A stretch of DNA of 64,000 nt from the NCBI RefSeq assembly GCF_040373385.1, contig NZ_JBDXXH010000004.1:115952-179951 (forward strand), read 5' to 3'. Shown in pieces: positions 1 to 8,694 of the stretch (within the stretch, counting starts at the first letter, position 1; each line of letters opens with the position of its first letter). This stretch comes from Nitratidesulfovibrio sp. Lineage in GTDB: Bacteria; Desulfobacterota; Desulfovibrionia; Desulfovibrionales; Desulfovibrionaceae. The notes beneath the pieces are model-generated. The model ran no database searches and was not told where the DNA came from. It worked only from the letters and a program-made list of their open reading frames with translations. Both the position numbers and the translations under genes were made by a program.

Positions 1-231
1 CCCTTCCCCTCCCACAAACTTTTTGGTTGGGGGTAGGGGGGCGGAAAGGGCGGGCAGTAAGCATTCAGGCCGGTGTGCGGCCCCGCTCGGGCAGAGCGGG
101 AGGGGGGACTGAAGCCCGTGGCGCGGCGCGAAGTGTGCCGTGGCATGTATTCCCCGCAGCGCGTGTCCCAGGGGCGTCGCCGCCGGAACGTCGCCGCCGA
201 TTCCCCGGCCCGTCTTCGCCGCGCATCACGG

Positions 232-260
232 TTGCGACAAAACGCATCCCACGGTATCAC
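232..260 (+). promoter_or_regulatory. candidate ssb promoter
   Basis: TTGCGA at 232-237 and TATCAC at 255-260 are separated by 17 bases and lie about 70 bases upstream of the ssb start. Each hexamer matches the sigma-70 consensus in four of six positions. This is a pattern match only; the rest of 1-328 shows no convincing gene. Confidence 0.3.
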
Positions 261-328
261 CCCATAGGGATGGCGCACGCCGTCCCGCCCCCCACGCATA
301 CAAAGCAGACCATCGCAAGGAAATACGC

Positions 329-874
329 ATGCTCAACAAGGTCATGATCATAGGACGTCTCGGCCGCGACCCCGAACTGCGCTACGCCCAGAACGGCACC
401 CCCATCGCCAACCTGCGCATCGCCACCGACGAATCGTACACCGACCGCGACGGCAACAAGGTCGACCGCGTGGAGTGGCACACCGTGGTGGTCTTTCAGC
501 GCGCGGCGGAAAACTGCGCCAACTACCTCGGCAAGGGCAGCCTTGTCTTTGTCGAAGGCAGCCTGCAAACCCGCAAGTGGCAGGACCAGAGCGGCCAGGA
601 CCGCTACTCCACCGAAATCAAGGCCCAGCGCGTCCAGTTCCTCGACCGGCGCAGCGAAGGCGCGGGTGCCCAGCCCGCCGAAGGCGGCGGTGCTCCCCGG
701 CGGTCCTATCAGCAGCCCGCCGGTCAGGGTGGCCAGGGCGGTGCCCAGGCCGGTCAGGCCGGGCAGGGTGGCCAGCGCCGCCAGGCCCCGCAGGGCGACC
801 CCTACGGCGCGGACGAGGATCTCGGCCCGGCCTTCCCCTCCGAAGCCAGCGGCATGGACGACGTGCCGTTCTAA
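329..874 (+). CDS. ssb: single-stranded DNA-binding protein
   Basis: Binds and protects single-stranded DNA during replication, recombination and repair, normally as a homotetramer. The 181-residue product begins MLNKVMIIGRLGRDPELRY, the classic SSB OB-fold start, and has the family stretches WHTVVVF and GSLVFVEGSL. After about residue 110 comes a Gly/Gln/Ala-rich disordered linker. The tail ends GMDDVPF, the acidic tip used to recruit partner proteins. I chose ATG 329 because the OB fold starts there and AAGGAAA lies just upstream; a longer in-frame opening from 140 has no homology. A strong hairpin terminator follows, so ssb appears to be transcribed alone. GC content is high and typical of the window, unlike the gene that follows. 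Confidence 0.97.
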   Translation: MLNKVMIIGRLGRDPELRYAQNGTPIANLRIATDESYTDRDGNKVDRVEWHTVVVFQRAAENCANYLGKGSLVFVEGSLQTRKWQDQSGQDRYSTEIKAQRVQFLDRRSEGAGAQPAEGGGAPRRSYQQPAGQGGQGGAQAGQAGQGGQRRQAPQGDPYGADEDLGPAFPSEASGMDDVPF

Positions 875-900
875 CCCAACGCGCCAAGATGTTGGTTGAT

Positions 901-941
901 AAATCAGGCGAAGCCATGTTCATGGCTTCGCCTGATTTTTT
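901..941. terminator. ssb intrinsic terminator
   Basis: A perfect 17-bp stem (902-918 with 921-937) with a two-base spacer is followed by a run of T. It would stop ssb transcription on the + strand. It also separates ssb from the AT-rich gene that begins at 1002, so that gene needs its own promoter. Confidence 0.9.
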
Positions 942-947
942 GTGTCA

Positions 948-976
948 TTGTTAAATGTATCTAGTGTGTTGCTAAT
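948..976 (+). promoter_or_regulatory. candidate promoter of the STAND nuclease gene
   Basis: TTGTTA (948-953), a 17-base spacer and GCTAAT (971-976) lie between the ssb terminator and the ATG at 1002. AGAAGGA at 985-991 gives a plausible ribosome binding site. The short, AT-rich, self-contained leader fits a one-gene transcription unit. Pattern match only. Confidence 0.4.
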
Positions 977-1001
977 GTGTTCGTAGAAGGATGGATCGCT
1001 T

Positions 1002-4000
1002 ATGAAAAGGTCAGACTTCGTGCGGCCAAGTCGCGACGGGGACCAGTTCCATTATCATTGGGCAGCTCGGCAATGCCTAATGCTATTGTCAGAAGCGAGT
1101 GGTTTGGTCGCTGTAACTGTAGAGGGTGCTTCGGCTATTGAGTCCGATGGAGTCGTCAATGAGGGGGATGAGCTAATTGACGTTGGACTTTATTATGGGT
1201 CTGAATATTTTTCCGATGCAAAACTTGTGCGTTATATCCAGTTAAAACATTCTACTCGGCGACAATCTGTCGCATGGGGCCTGCGAGATATTGAGAAGAC
1301 ATTGCAGGGTTTCGCAAGAAGATATGCGGAACTTTTAAATTTTTTTTCTTCAGAATATCTGGCGCAAAAGGTGCGATTCGAGTTCACGACAAATCGACCC
1401 ATCGCGGCTGATCTGTTGGCGTTTCTCAAGAGTCTTACGACAGGAGATGAAATCTGCCCTCATGCGCTCCATGATATTGTGGGTGATTGCGTTGGTCTTG
1501 ATGAAAAGCAGAGTGTTGCATTTTTGCACACTTTATCTCTTTGCGGTGGTGAGCCAGATCTTTGGAATCAGCGTAATTTGCTTGCTGGAGATATTGGAGC
1601 ATATCTTCCAGGTGCAGATTCTGATTCACCTATACAACTCAAGGAGCTGGTAACGCGTAAGGCGACGACGGAATTTGAGTCAAATCCGTCAATCAGGCGG
1701 CATGATGTCTTAAGGGTGCTTAAGGTGACCGAGGAGGATCTTTTTCCTGCCCCAAACCGTATCGAACCGGTCAGTGCTGCATTGCCTCGCGAGAGGGAGG
1801 CGGAAATTCTTGAGGAGATACTTGTTGAAGATCGACCGGTAGTCATTCATGCGGAGGGCGGTGTTGGAAAGTCGATGCTCGTATCGCGGCTTGCGACTAT
1901 GATGCCCCTTGGTTCTGTGGCTATTGTATATGACTGTTTTGGTAATGGATTGTATAGAAATTCGCTACATCTTAGGCATCGGCATTGCGATGTCTTAGTT
2001 CAAATTGCAAATGAGCTTGCGTCGCTAGGGCTTTGTTACCCTCTGATTCCATCGTGCAAGTGTGATGTTAAACAATATATGCGTGCTTTTGTTAGTAGGT
2101 TGAATCAGGCCGTAGGCTTTTTGCGTGCGAGTAATTCTGACGCAAGTATTTGTATTTTTATAGATGCTGCGGATAACGCTGTTTTGGCAGCTGCTGAACG
2201 CCATGAGCCTAGCTTTGTTCGTGATTTGATAAGGGAGGCTCTCCCAAAAGGAGTTCGAATAGCGTTCACCTGCAGGACGCATAGACGTGAGAGCTTGAAT
2301 GCGCCTCCAGGAACGCGCGAAATTGAGCTTTTGCCTTTTAATGAAAGTGAAACGGCAAGTCATCTGCGCTCATTCTATCCTGATGCTAGTCAAAAAAATG
2401 TAGAAGAGTTTGCATTCCTCACAAGCTCAAATCCGCGCGTTCAAGCCTTGGCCCTTATGCGTGATTTGCCGCTTGATAACATGCTAAGATTATTAGGGCC
2501 TGAGCCAACAACTGTAGATGGAGCGATAGGAGAACTGCTTCAGCGTGCAGTGGATAATATTAAAGATCAGGTTGGTGAAGCTGAATCAGCACAAATTGAT
2601 ATGATATGTCGTGGATTGGCTGTATTGCGACCATTAATTCCGATCGCGGTGTTAGCACATATTTCTGGAGTGTCTGAGAGTGCCGTGCGCAGCTTCGCGC
2701 TTGATTTTGGGCGCCCTTTACTTGTGAAGGGTAGTAGTCTCCACTTTTTTGATGAACCAGCAGAAACTTGGTTTCGTGAAAAGTTTGGATCTGACCGCGA
2801 GGGCTTGCGAACCTTTGCTAAACACCTCAGGACGATAGCGGCAAGCAGTGCTTACGCGGCTTCGGCATTGCCACAATTGCTTTTGTCCGCAGGTCAGATT
2901 GATGAGCTTGTCGAGTTGGCTCTTTCAGGTGGTGAATTGCCGACAGATAGCCCCCTTGAGAAGAGAGACGTAGAGTTACAACGGGTCTTATTCGCCTTGA
3001 AGGCCTGTCTTGACCAAGGTCGCTACGTGGCGGCCGCAAAGTTGGCGCTTAAAGCCGGTGGAGAAGCTGCTGGGCAGTCGCGTCAGAATGGGCTCATTCG
3101 GGAAAATACCGATATCGCAGCCATACTGCTTTCTCCTGATCGTATCGATGAACTGGTTTCAAGGCGTACGTTTGATACAGGTTGGATTGGGTCTCATCAC
3201 ACCTATGACGCAGGCTTGCTTTCGGGACGTGGTGAGTTTGCTGCTGAGGCAATGAGTAGGCTGCGCATGGCCATTGATTGGCTATATGCATGGGCGGGGC
3301 AGCCTCATGACCAAGGAACACATGAAAAGTTTGATGATCGTGATCGAGTCGAGCTTGCGATGGCTCTTTTGCGTTTGCGAGGGGCCAGGGCCGCAGCAAA
3401 TTTTTTAAGAGGGTGGAGGTATCGGCCTATTGCCTTCACATGTGGAAAGCTTCTAGCCCGGCGCCTTATGGATATTGGTGAACATGAGCGGTTTGATGAA
3501 CTTGCCCTTGCAGCGGGCAACGATGTTTGGCTCCTTCTTGGTTTGGCGGTTGAGGGTGAACGTGTCGGGCGTCACTTGCCTGTTGTGTCCTTGGCGCGAC
3601 TCCTGCGGCTGCTTGCGGACCGGCGCGTAAGGTTGGCAGAATTTAAGAGCTGTACAGAGGGCTGGGATATCCTTTGCTCGGTGCGTGCGGTGGTCGCATC
3701 CGCAGTTCGTGTGTTTCCAGATAAAGCGGAGCGTTGGTGCAAGGTCTTGCAGCGCTATCTTCCTGTCGCGCCGCCAGCAACCCTAGCTGGGCGATTCGGG
3801 TTTGATCGAATGCCATTGTTACGGGCTTATGCCTTGGAATCGGTATTGCTCGGCAAGTCACTTGTCTTGCTTGACGTTGCCCCGCCCGAAGTACGTAAGG
3901 AACTAGAGGATAAGAGTGGATTTCTGCGGAGTGGTGATGCGAGCACCTTTGCAAATGAGATGGGCGGCCTATTGCCGTGGCTTGTGCTCTCCGCTGAGAT

Positions 4001-7000
4001 TATGTGTGGTCACCTCGTCTCTGGCTTGCATGAGCGCATTAGCGCCGCTGTAAAGGCGACTGCCGCTGCTGAGCGTGCTGACTACTATCAGCGTTATAAT
4101 TTCCAGAGGGATGCTGCGTTAGAATGGCTCCAAATATTGCGGGGAGTAGGTGCGACCGACAGTGTCACGATAGATGCTTACCGCGCATGGTTGAAAGACC
4201 GAGACCAAGCGTTAGGAGTAACAACCCTAACAACAATATGCCGGGGCGCTGCCAGAGCCAAGGGGTTAGAGGGCCTTGCCACGGATATTGCCCTGGCGGT
4301 CTATGGCTCTCTGGAGAGGTCACGCGAGGATGCAGAAACTAGGGCGAATTTGTATCTGGAGCTGGCACGGGCAATTTTTCCTGTAAACAACGCCGAGGCT
4401 GCTGTGTATTTCAATCGCGCTGTTGAAATATCTAGCCGGATTGGTGAGGAAAACTTAGCCCGATGGGATGCGCTGCTAAATCTAGCAGAGGCTGCCGCTC
4501 AAAAGGAATGCCCGCGTCCACAATCTGCCTATCGCTTGGCCAGGGCTGCGGAGTTAACCTATGAATATGTGGTTCGTGATAAACACTTTGCCTGGATAGG
4601 AACGGTAGACGCGTTGACAGGCCTCTGTGGTGCCTCCGCGTTAGCAATCTTGAGTCGTTGGCGGGACCGGCGGTTTGGGCAAATTGAGCGCCTCCTGCCG
4701 GTGGCAGTGTATCATCTCAGGGAAAATGGTCTTCTGCCGAGTCATGTGCCGATCGTGTTGTCCGGGCTTGATGTTGAGTGGGCTAGGTTGGCTGATCTGG
4801 AACATGCCTTGGCCGGTGAGAGCCAGGTGCTCAAGCAGCGCCTGCTCGCCCTGGTTGCGTATCGGTATATGCGCTGTCAGGCACACAAGCCCTCGACCTG
4901 GGAGCGGCTAGGTCAAATTGGCGACAGTTTGGAAGTCGATTTTCCTGAGATTAAACGATTGGCCTGCCTTAGCCAGTCCACGGTGTCGTCGGATCAGGCG
5001 GAATCCTACGGTGGCAATAAGGCAGTAGATCGGAATAAGCCAGATTGGGAGAGGTTCTTTGATGGCGTTGATATGACAGATTCTGTTGCGCTCAAGGTGG
5101 CTTATGACAGTTTAAGGAAATACGATCCACCGTATGAGTTTGAAGAGTTTTTCAAGGTTGGGGTAGCTCGTTGTGGGGTTGGCGCAGCGCCAGCATTTGT
5201 CAATGCAGTTGCGGGTTGGTGTGATTTTGGAGTTTTCACGCTGCGTAATCTTCTTGATGCTGTTTTGAATTCTTCAGTCATGATGATCTCAATGCGCAAT
5301 GCAATTCGTAATGCTGTGTTGGCAGGGTGTCGGGAGGAACCATGGCTTGCGGTGAGAGACGGGTGGGGGGCTCTTTTGCCTTTCAAGGATCTTTATAATG
5401 AGGGCATCGTTACGGAGCGTGATGTTGTAAAAGCCAGCCTTGACGGGTTTTCAGAGTGTGTGGAGTTTCTTGGCGCCGAGAAGATATTTCAAATTATTGA
5501 CCCATTGGCCGCATGCCTTTCGCCTTGTGACGCGAATGAAGTTTTGAATTTTGGCCTTGATTTGCTGGAAGACGCACTTCTTCCCGAAGATGGTGACGGT
5601 GTTTGGCATGATGCGCTCCAACCCCCGACTTCGTGTGTTGATGCGCTTGCTGGCTTTGTTTGGGCAGGGCTCGGGTCGCCGATAGTTGCAACGCGTTGGG
5701 AGCACGCACATGTAGTGAGAATTGGTGTCGAGCTTGAGTGGACTGACTTTTTAGTTGCTTTGGCCCGACGCGCTGTAGAAAGAAAGGCATTTCCGTTTGT
5801 TGATAGTGGGTTTGTGTTTTATGAATGGGATGCCCGTCAGTGGCTGCTTCTTGGGCTTGCGAGGGGCGCGCTTGATCAGAAGGTGGCTTTGTTGCCATTC
5901 TTGCCATTTCTTAAGGACGCGGTTGCGGAGGAGCATGTTGTTATAAGAGAAATAGCATCGAGAATTTTGAGTGCTTTTCTTGAATCTGAAGTGGTAGACT
6001 CGAAAGATGTGGTGTGTGTTGATGCTGTTAATGTTTCGCCTTTTCCGAATAAGAAATATAAAAAATGGGCTATAACAACGTATGATAAAGATGTTTCTGA
6101 TGAATTTGATGGCAGGGGTGAGGAGTGTTTTTATTTTGGGATAGACGTGGCGGCTTATTGGTTTGCCCCATTGGGGGATGCTTTTGGAGTTAGTCGAGAC
6201 AGTATAAAGGCGTATGCTAGTCGGGTGTTGCGAGAAAGGTTTGATACTGGTCGCGGGGGGGGGCAGGATGATGCACGGCATAAAAAGGGTATATTTCAAG
6301 CTGGTGAGGCATGGCATTCTCATGGAGCTTTGCCACGTACCTATGATCTTGCCACGTATCAGGCTTACCATGCGATGATGATAGTGGCCGCTAGGTTGTT
6401 AGCTAATCGCCCAGTTCGTAAACGTGTAGGGGGTTCCGCTAATGATTTTCAAGTTTGGCTCCGGGAATATTTGATCACATGCCCTAGCGGGCGTTGGCTG
6501 GCCGATTGGCGAGGCCCGCGATTTGTTTGCGACCCTCCTAAAAAAAATAACTATAACGACAAAACCTGGTGCTGGGGCGTTACAGCGGATTATTTGGACA
6601 AGCAATTGATTACAGATGACGGGCTCTTTGTATTTTGGGGTAACTGGAGCAGTGGCTACGGGCGTGATGCTGAATCGGTTAGTGTTCGCAGTTCGTTAGT
6701 TCCACGAACAAAAGCGCTTGGACTGCTGCGCAAACTCCAAGCAAGGCAGGAGGTTGATGATATTCTGTTACCTAGCGCTGCTCCCCATGAGCGTCCGAGA
6801 GGTTGCTATTCTTCCATGGTTGGCTGGGTTGACGATGAAGATGAAATGCGTGGAGTTGATCGAGATGATCCTTGGGCGGTCGGCTTACACTATCCAGGAC
6901 CACGACCATGTATTGAGGCTGTAAAGCGACTCGGAATCATTCAGTCGGGGACAGGGCAGGTCTGGGAGGCAGGGGGAGGCGAACTCCTTCGCAGGGAGCT

Positions 7001-7256
7001 GTGGGCGGATGTTGTGGGATATGGCCGTGAAAAAAGTGCTGTTTTAGGTTCTCGCTTAAGTGGAAATTTGGCATTTGTGCGACTGCTGCGTGAAACGTAT
7101 CCTGATGATTCTCTCGTTCTGAGTGTGTCAATCCGGCGTGCGCTGCCGGATGATCTCCCTAGCAGGGATGAGTGTTGGCGCTATTGGAAGCCGTATGTGC
7201 AATATTATGTGATGGGGAATGATGGGGTGATCCGTTCGATATCATGCGTGGAATAG
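1002..7256 (+). CDS. Cap4/DUF4297-like nuclease fused to STAND NTPase (Avs-like)
   Basis: Predicted anti-phage sensor-effector of 2084 residues. Residues 1-140 look like a Cap4/DUF4297-type PD-(D/E)xK nuclease: a FHYHWAARQCLMLL opening, then E41, D60 and Q80-L-K82, followed by RFEFTTNRPI. A STAND/NACHT-like NTPase follows, with Walker A at 286-291 (GGVGKS) and a Walker B-like strand IFIDAADN near 385-392. The remaining ~1500 residues are mostly helical with scattered aromatic segments and look like a TPR/HEAT-type sensor array; I see no catalytic motif there. In known Avs proteins such arrays bind conserved phage proteins and trigger nuclease activation. The gene stands alone between terminators, is clearly AT-richer than its neighbours and uses many A/T-ending codons, which suggests horizontal transfer. 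Domain assignment is by motif reading; the phage trigger cannot be predicted. Confidence 0.85.
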   Translation: MKRSDFVRPSRDGDQFHYHWAARQCLMLLSEASGLVAVTVEGASAIESDGVVNEGDELIDVGLYYGSEYFSDAKLVRYIQLKHSTRRQSVAWGLRDIEKTLQGFARRYAELLNFFSSEYLAQKVRFEFTTNRPIAADLLAFLKSLTTGDEICPHALHDIVGDCVGLDEKQSVAFLHTLSLCGGEPDLWNQRNLLAGDIGAYLPGADSDSPIQLKELVTRKATTEFESNPSIRRHDVLRVLKVTEEDLFPAPNRIEPVSAALPREREAEILEEILVEDRPVVIHAEGGVGKSMLVSRLATMMPLGSVAIVYDCFGNGLYRNSLHLRHRHCDVLVQIANELASLGLCYPLIPSCKCDVKQYMRAFVSRLNQAVGFLRASNSDASICIFIDAADNAVLAAAERHEPSFVRDLIREALPKGVRIAFTCRTHRRESLNAPPGTREIELLPFNESETASHLRSFYPDASQKNVEEFAFLTSSNPRVQALALMRDLPLDNMLRLLGPEPTTVDGAIGELLQRAVDNIKDQVGEAESAQIDMICRGLAVLRPLIPIAVLAHISGVSESAVRSFALDFGRPLLVKGSSLHFFDEPAETWFREKFGSDREGLRTFAKHLRTIAASSAYAASALPQLLLSAGQIDELVELALSGGELPTDSPLEKRDVELQRVLFALKACLDQGRYVAAAKLALKAGGEAAGQSRQNGLIRENTDIAAILLSPDRIDELVSRRTFDTGWIGSHHTYDAGLLSGRGEFAAEAMSRLRMAIDWLYAWAGQPHDQGTHEKFDDRDRVELAMALLRLRGARAAANFLRGWRYRPIAFTCGKLLARRLMDIGEHERFDELALAAGNDVWLLLGLAVEGERVGRHLPVVSLARLLRLLADRRVRLAEFKSCTEGWDILCSVRAVVASAVRVFPDKAERWCKVLQRYLPVAPPATLAGRFGFDRMPLLRAYALESVLLGKSLVLLDVAPPEVRKELEDKSGFLRSGDASTFANEMGGLLPWLVLSAEIMCGHLVSGLHERISAAVKATAAAERADYYQRYNFQRDAALEWLQILRGVGATDSVTIDAYRAWLKDRDQALGVTTLTTICRGAARAKGLEGLATDIALAVYGSLERSREDAETRANLYLELARAIFPVNNAEAAVYFNRAVEISSRIGEENLARWDALLNLAEAAAQKECPRPQSAYRLARAAELTYEYVVRDKHFAWIGTVDALTGLCGASALAILSRWRDRRFGQIERLLPVAVYHLRENGLLPSHVPIVLSGLDVEWARLADLEHALAGESQVLKQRLLALVAYRYMRCQAHKPSTWERLGQIGDSLEVDFPEIKRLACLSQSTVSSDQAESYGGNKAVDRNKPDWERFFDGVDMTDSVALKVAYDSLRKYDPPYEFEEFFKVGVARCGVGAAPAFVNAVAGWCDFGVFTLRNLLDAVLNSSVMMISMRNAIRNAVLAGCREEPWLAVRDGWGALLPFKDLYNEGIVTERDVVKASLDGFSECVEFLGAEKIFQIIDPLAACLSPCDANEVLNFGLDLLEDALLPEDGDGVWHDALQPPTSCVDALAGFVWAGLGSPIVATRWEHAHVVRIGVELEWTDFLVALARRAVERKAFPFVDSGFVFYEWDARQWLLLGLARGALDQKVALLPFLPFLKDAVAEEHVVIREIASRILSAFLESEVVDSKDVVCVDAVNVSPFPNKKYKKWAITTYDKDVSDEFDGRGEECFYFGIDVAAYWFAPLGDAFGVSRDSIKAYASRVLRERFDTGRGGGQDDARHKKGIFQAGEAWHSHGALPRTYDLATYQAYHAMMIVAARLLANRPVRKRVGGSANDFQVWLREYLITCPSGRWLADWRGPRFVCDPPKKNNYNDKTWCWGVTADYLDKQLITDDGLFVFWGNWSSGYGRDAESVSVRSSLVPRTKALGLLRKLQARQEVDDILLPSAAPHERPRGCYSSMVGWVDDEDEMRGVDRDDPWAVGLHYPGPRPCIEAVKRLGIIQSGTGQVWEAGGGELLRRELWADVVGYGREKSAVLGSRLSGNLAFVRLLRETYPDDSLVLSVSIRRALPDDLPSRDECWRYWKPYVQYYVMGNDGVIRSISCVE

Positions 7257-7341
7257 TTTTTAATTTGTTTTTTAGTTCAGAGGCTGTGGTTCCTAAGTTA
7301 TAGCGGACTGCTGTTGTGCTGAGCTAGATTGCTTGCTTCCG

Positions 7342-7364
7342 GGGCCGCCGCAAGGCGGCCCTTT
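7342..7364 (+). terminator. GC-rich hairpin with short T tail
   Basis: An 8-bp stem GGGCCGCC/GGCGGCCC with a GCAA tetraloop is followed by TTT. It lies about 85 bases after the STAND gene. Its high GC content matches the host rather than the AT-rich gene, so it may be the pre-insertion terminator of ssb; that is an inference. Confidence 0.6.
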
Positions 7365-7375
7365 CACATTTCCAG

Positions 7376-7411
7376 TCCCGGCGGCTTTCCGGAGCCTCCG
7401 GGATTTTTTTT
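7376..7411 (+). terminator. intrinsic terminator
   Basis: TCCCGG-C-GGC pairs with GCC-T-CCGGGA around an 8-base loop, with one C/T mismatch, and eight T follow. It closes transcription coming from the left before the glycerol operon. Confidence 0.75.
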
Positions 7412-7731
7412 GTGATTTGCACGCCAACACCGTAGACGCATTCAGGAATAAGAGTAGGTGCACTCGTTGCGGTTTGGTGGGATGGATGCTGCAACATGCT
7501 AAAAACAGGATGTTTTAACTTTTATGTCAAAAAAAACTTGTGCGCCGTTCCAAGTTTTTTATTGCCATGACACAGAAAGGTGACATATGTACATTCCGTG
7601 AACAAAAGTGCCGGGCAGGCCGCGCGCCATGACGAAAGCCGGTGTTTCGCACCGCTTCCGGACCAGCAACAGGGAACGCGCGCAGGGTCTGCGGTACCAC
7701 CTTCCGCCGCCGTGCGCGGCAGGAGACGCAG
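7412..7731. other. glp operon upstream region
   Basis: No gene is visible. The stretch is AT-richer than its surroundings and holds an inverted repeat of AAAAAACTTG (7531-7540) with CAAGTTTTTT (7551-7560). An ACATATGT palindrome lies near 7584. Either could be an operator for the regulator encoded just downstream, but I cannot define the promoter. Confidence 0.4.
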
Positions 7732-8694
7732 ATGATGCACGACCCCATGGAACGCGCGCTGCTCAGCCGCATAGCCTGGGCCTATTACGTCGAGGGCATG
7801 ACCCAGTCCGACGTGGCCGACTGGCTGGGCATCAGCCGGGTGCGCGTCAACAGGCTGCTTCAGGTCTGCCGCGACGAAGGCTACGTGCAGATTCTGGTCA
7901 ACGCCGACCGGGCCGTCTGCTACGAGCTTGAGCGCAGCATGGAGGCCGCCTTCGGCCTGCGCCGCGCCGTTGTCATACCCACCCCGCCTTCGCAGAAATC
8001 GCTCAATCGCAATCTTGGCCACGCCGCCGCCCAGTACCTTTCCGGGGTGCTGCGTGATGGTCTGTCGTTGGGCCTCGGCTGGGGCACCACCGTTGCCGCC
8101 GCCGCCACCTCCGTGCCGCGCAAGCCCGCCCAGGGCCTTACCGTGGTTTCGCTGTATGGCGGCCTGCCCTACAGCGTGGTGATCAATCCCTATGAAATCG
8201 TGGCCACCTTCGCGCGGCGCCTGTCCGCCTCGCAGACCTACTACATTGCCGCGCCCATGTTCGCCCCCAGCCCGGAATCGTGCCGCCTGCTGAAGTCGCA
8301 GGAGCTGTTCCGTTCCGTGTACGCACGGGCGGTGCGGGTGGACGTGGCGCTCATCGGCATTGGCCAGCTTGCCACCGACGCCACCAACGTGGTGCTCGGC
8401 GCCATAACCCAGGATGACGTGCGCTCGTTGCAGCGCACCACGGCCGTCGGCGAGGTGTTCGGCACCTTCGTCGACGCTTCCGGCGTGCCCGTCGAACACC
8501 CCATGAACGCCTGCTTCATGGGGCCCAGCCTCGACGAGGTGCGCTCCATACCGATGACCATCGCCGCCGCGGGCGGCGAGAACAAGACTGCGATCATAAA
8601 GGCGGCGCTTACCGGTGGTTTCGTCAACGTGCTGGTCACGGACGAGGGCACCGCGCTGCGCCTGCTCGATCGGGAACACGGAGGAGATGCATGA
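7732..8694 (+). CDS. SorC-family transcriptional regulator of the glp operon
   Basis: A 320-residue DNA-binding regulator. An N-terminal HTH (about residues 23-43, MTQSDVADWLGISRVRVNRL) precedes a SorC-type sugar-phosphate-binding domain (about 60-320) of the family that senses phosphorylated metabolites. The start at 7732 follows AGGAGA and begins directly before the HTH; a longer opening to 7642 lacks family features. Its stop overlaps the glpD start by four bases (ATGA), so regulator and glycerol catabolic genes are translationally coupled. By context it probably responds to glycerol-3-phosphate or dihydroxyacetone phosphate and controls its own operon. Ligand and sign of regulation are inferred. 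Confidence 0.85.
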   Translation: MMHDPMERALLSRIAWAYYVEGMTQSDVADWLGISRVRVNRLLQVCRDEGYVQILVNADRAVCYELERSMEAAFGLRRAVVIPTPPSQKSLNRNLGHAAAQYLSGVLRDGLSLGLGWGTTVAAAATSVPRKPAQGLTVVSLYGGLPYSVVINPYEIVATFARRLSASQTYYIAAPMFAPSPESCRLLKSQELFRSVYARAVRVDVALIGIGQLATDATNVVLGAITQDDVRSLQRTTAVGEVFGTFVDASGVPVEHPMNACFMGPSLDEVRSIPMTIAAAGGENKTAIIKAALTGGFVNVLVTDEGTALRLLDREHGGDA

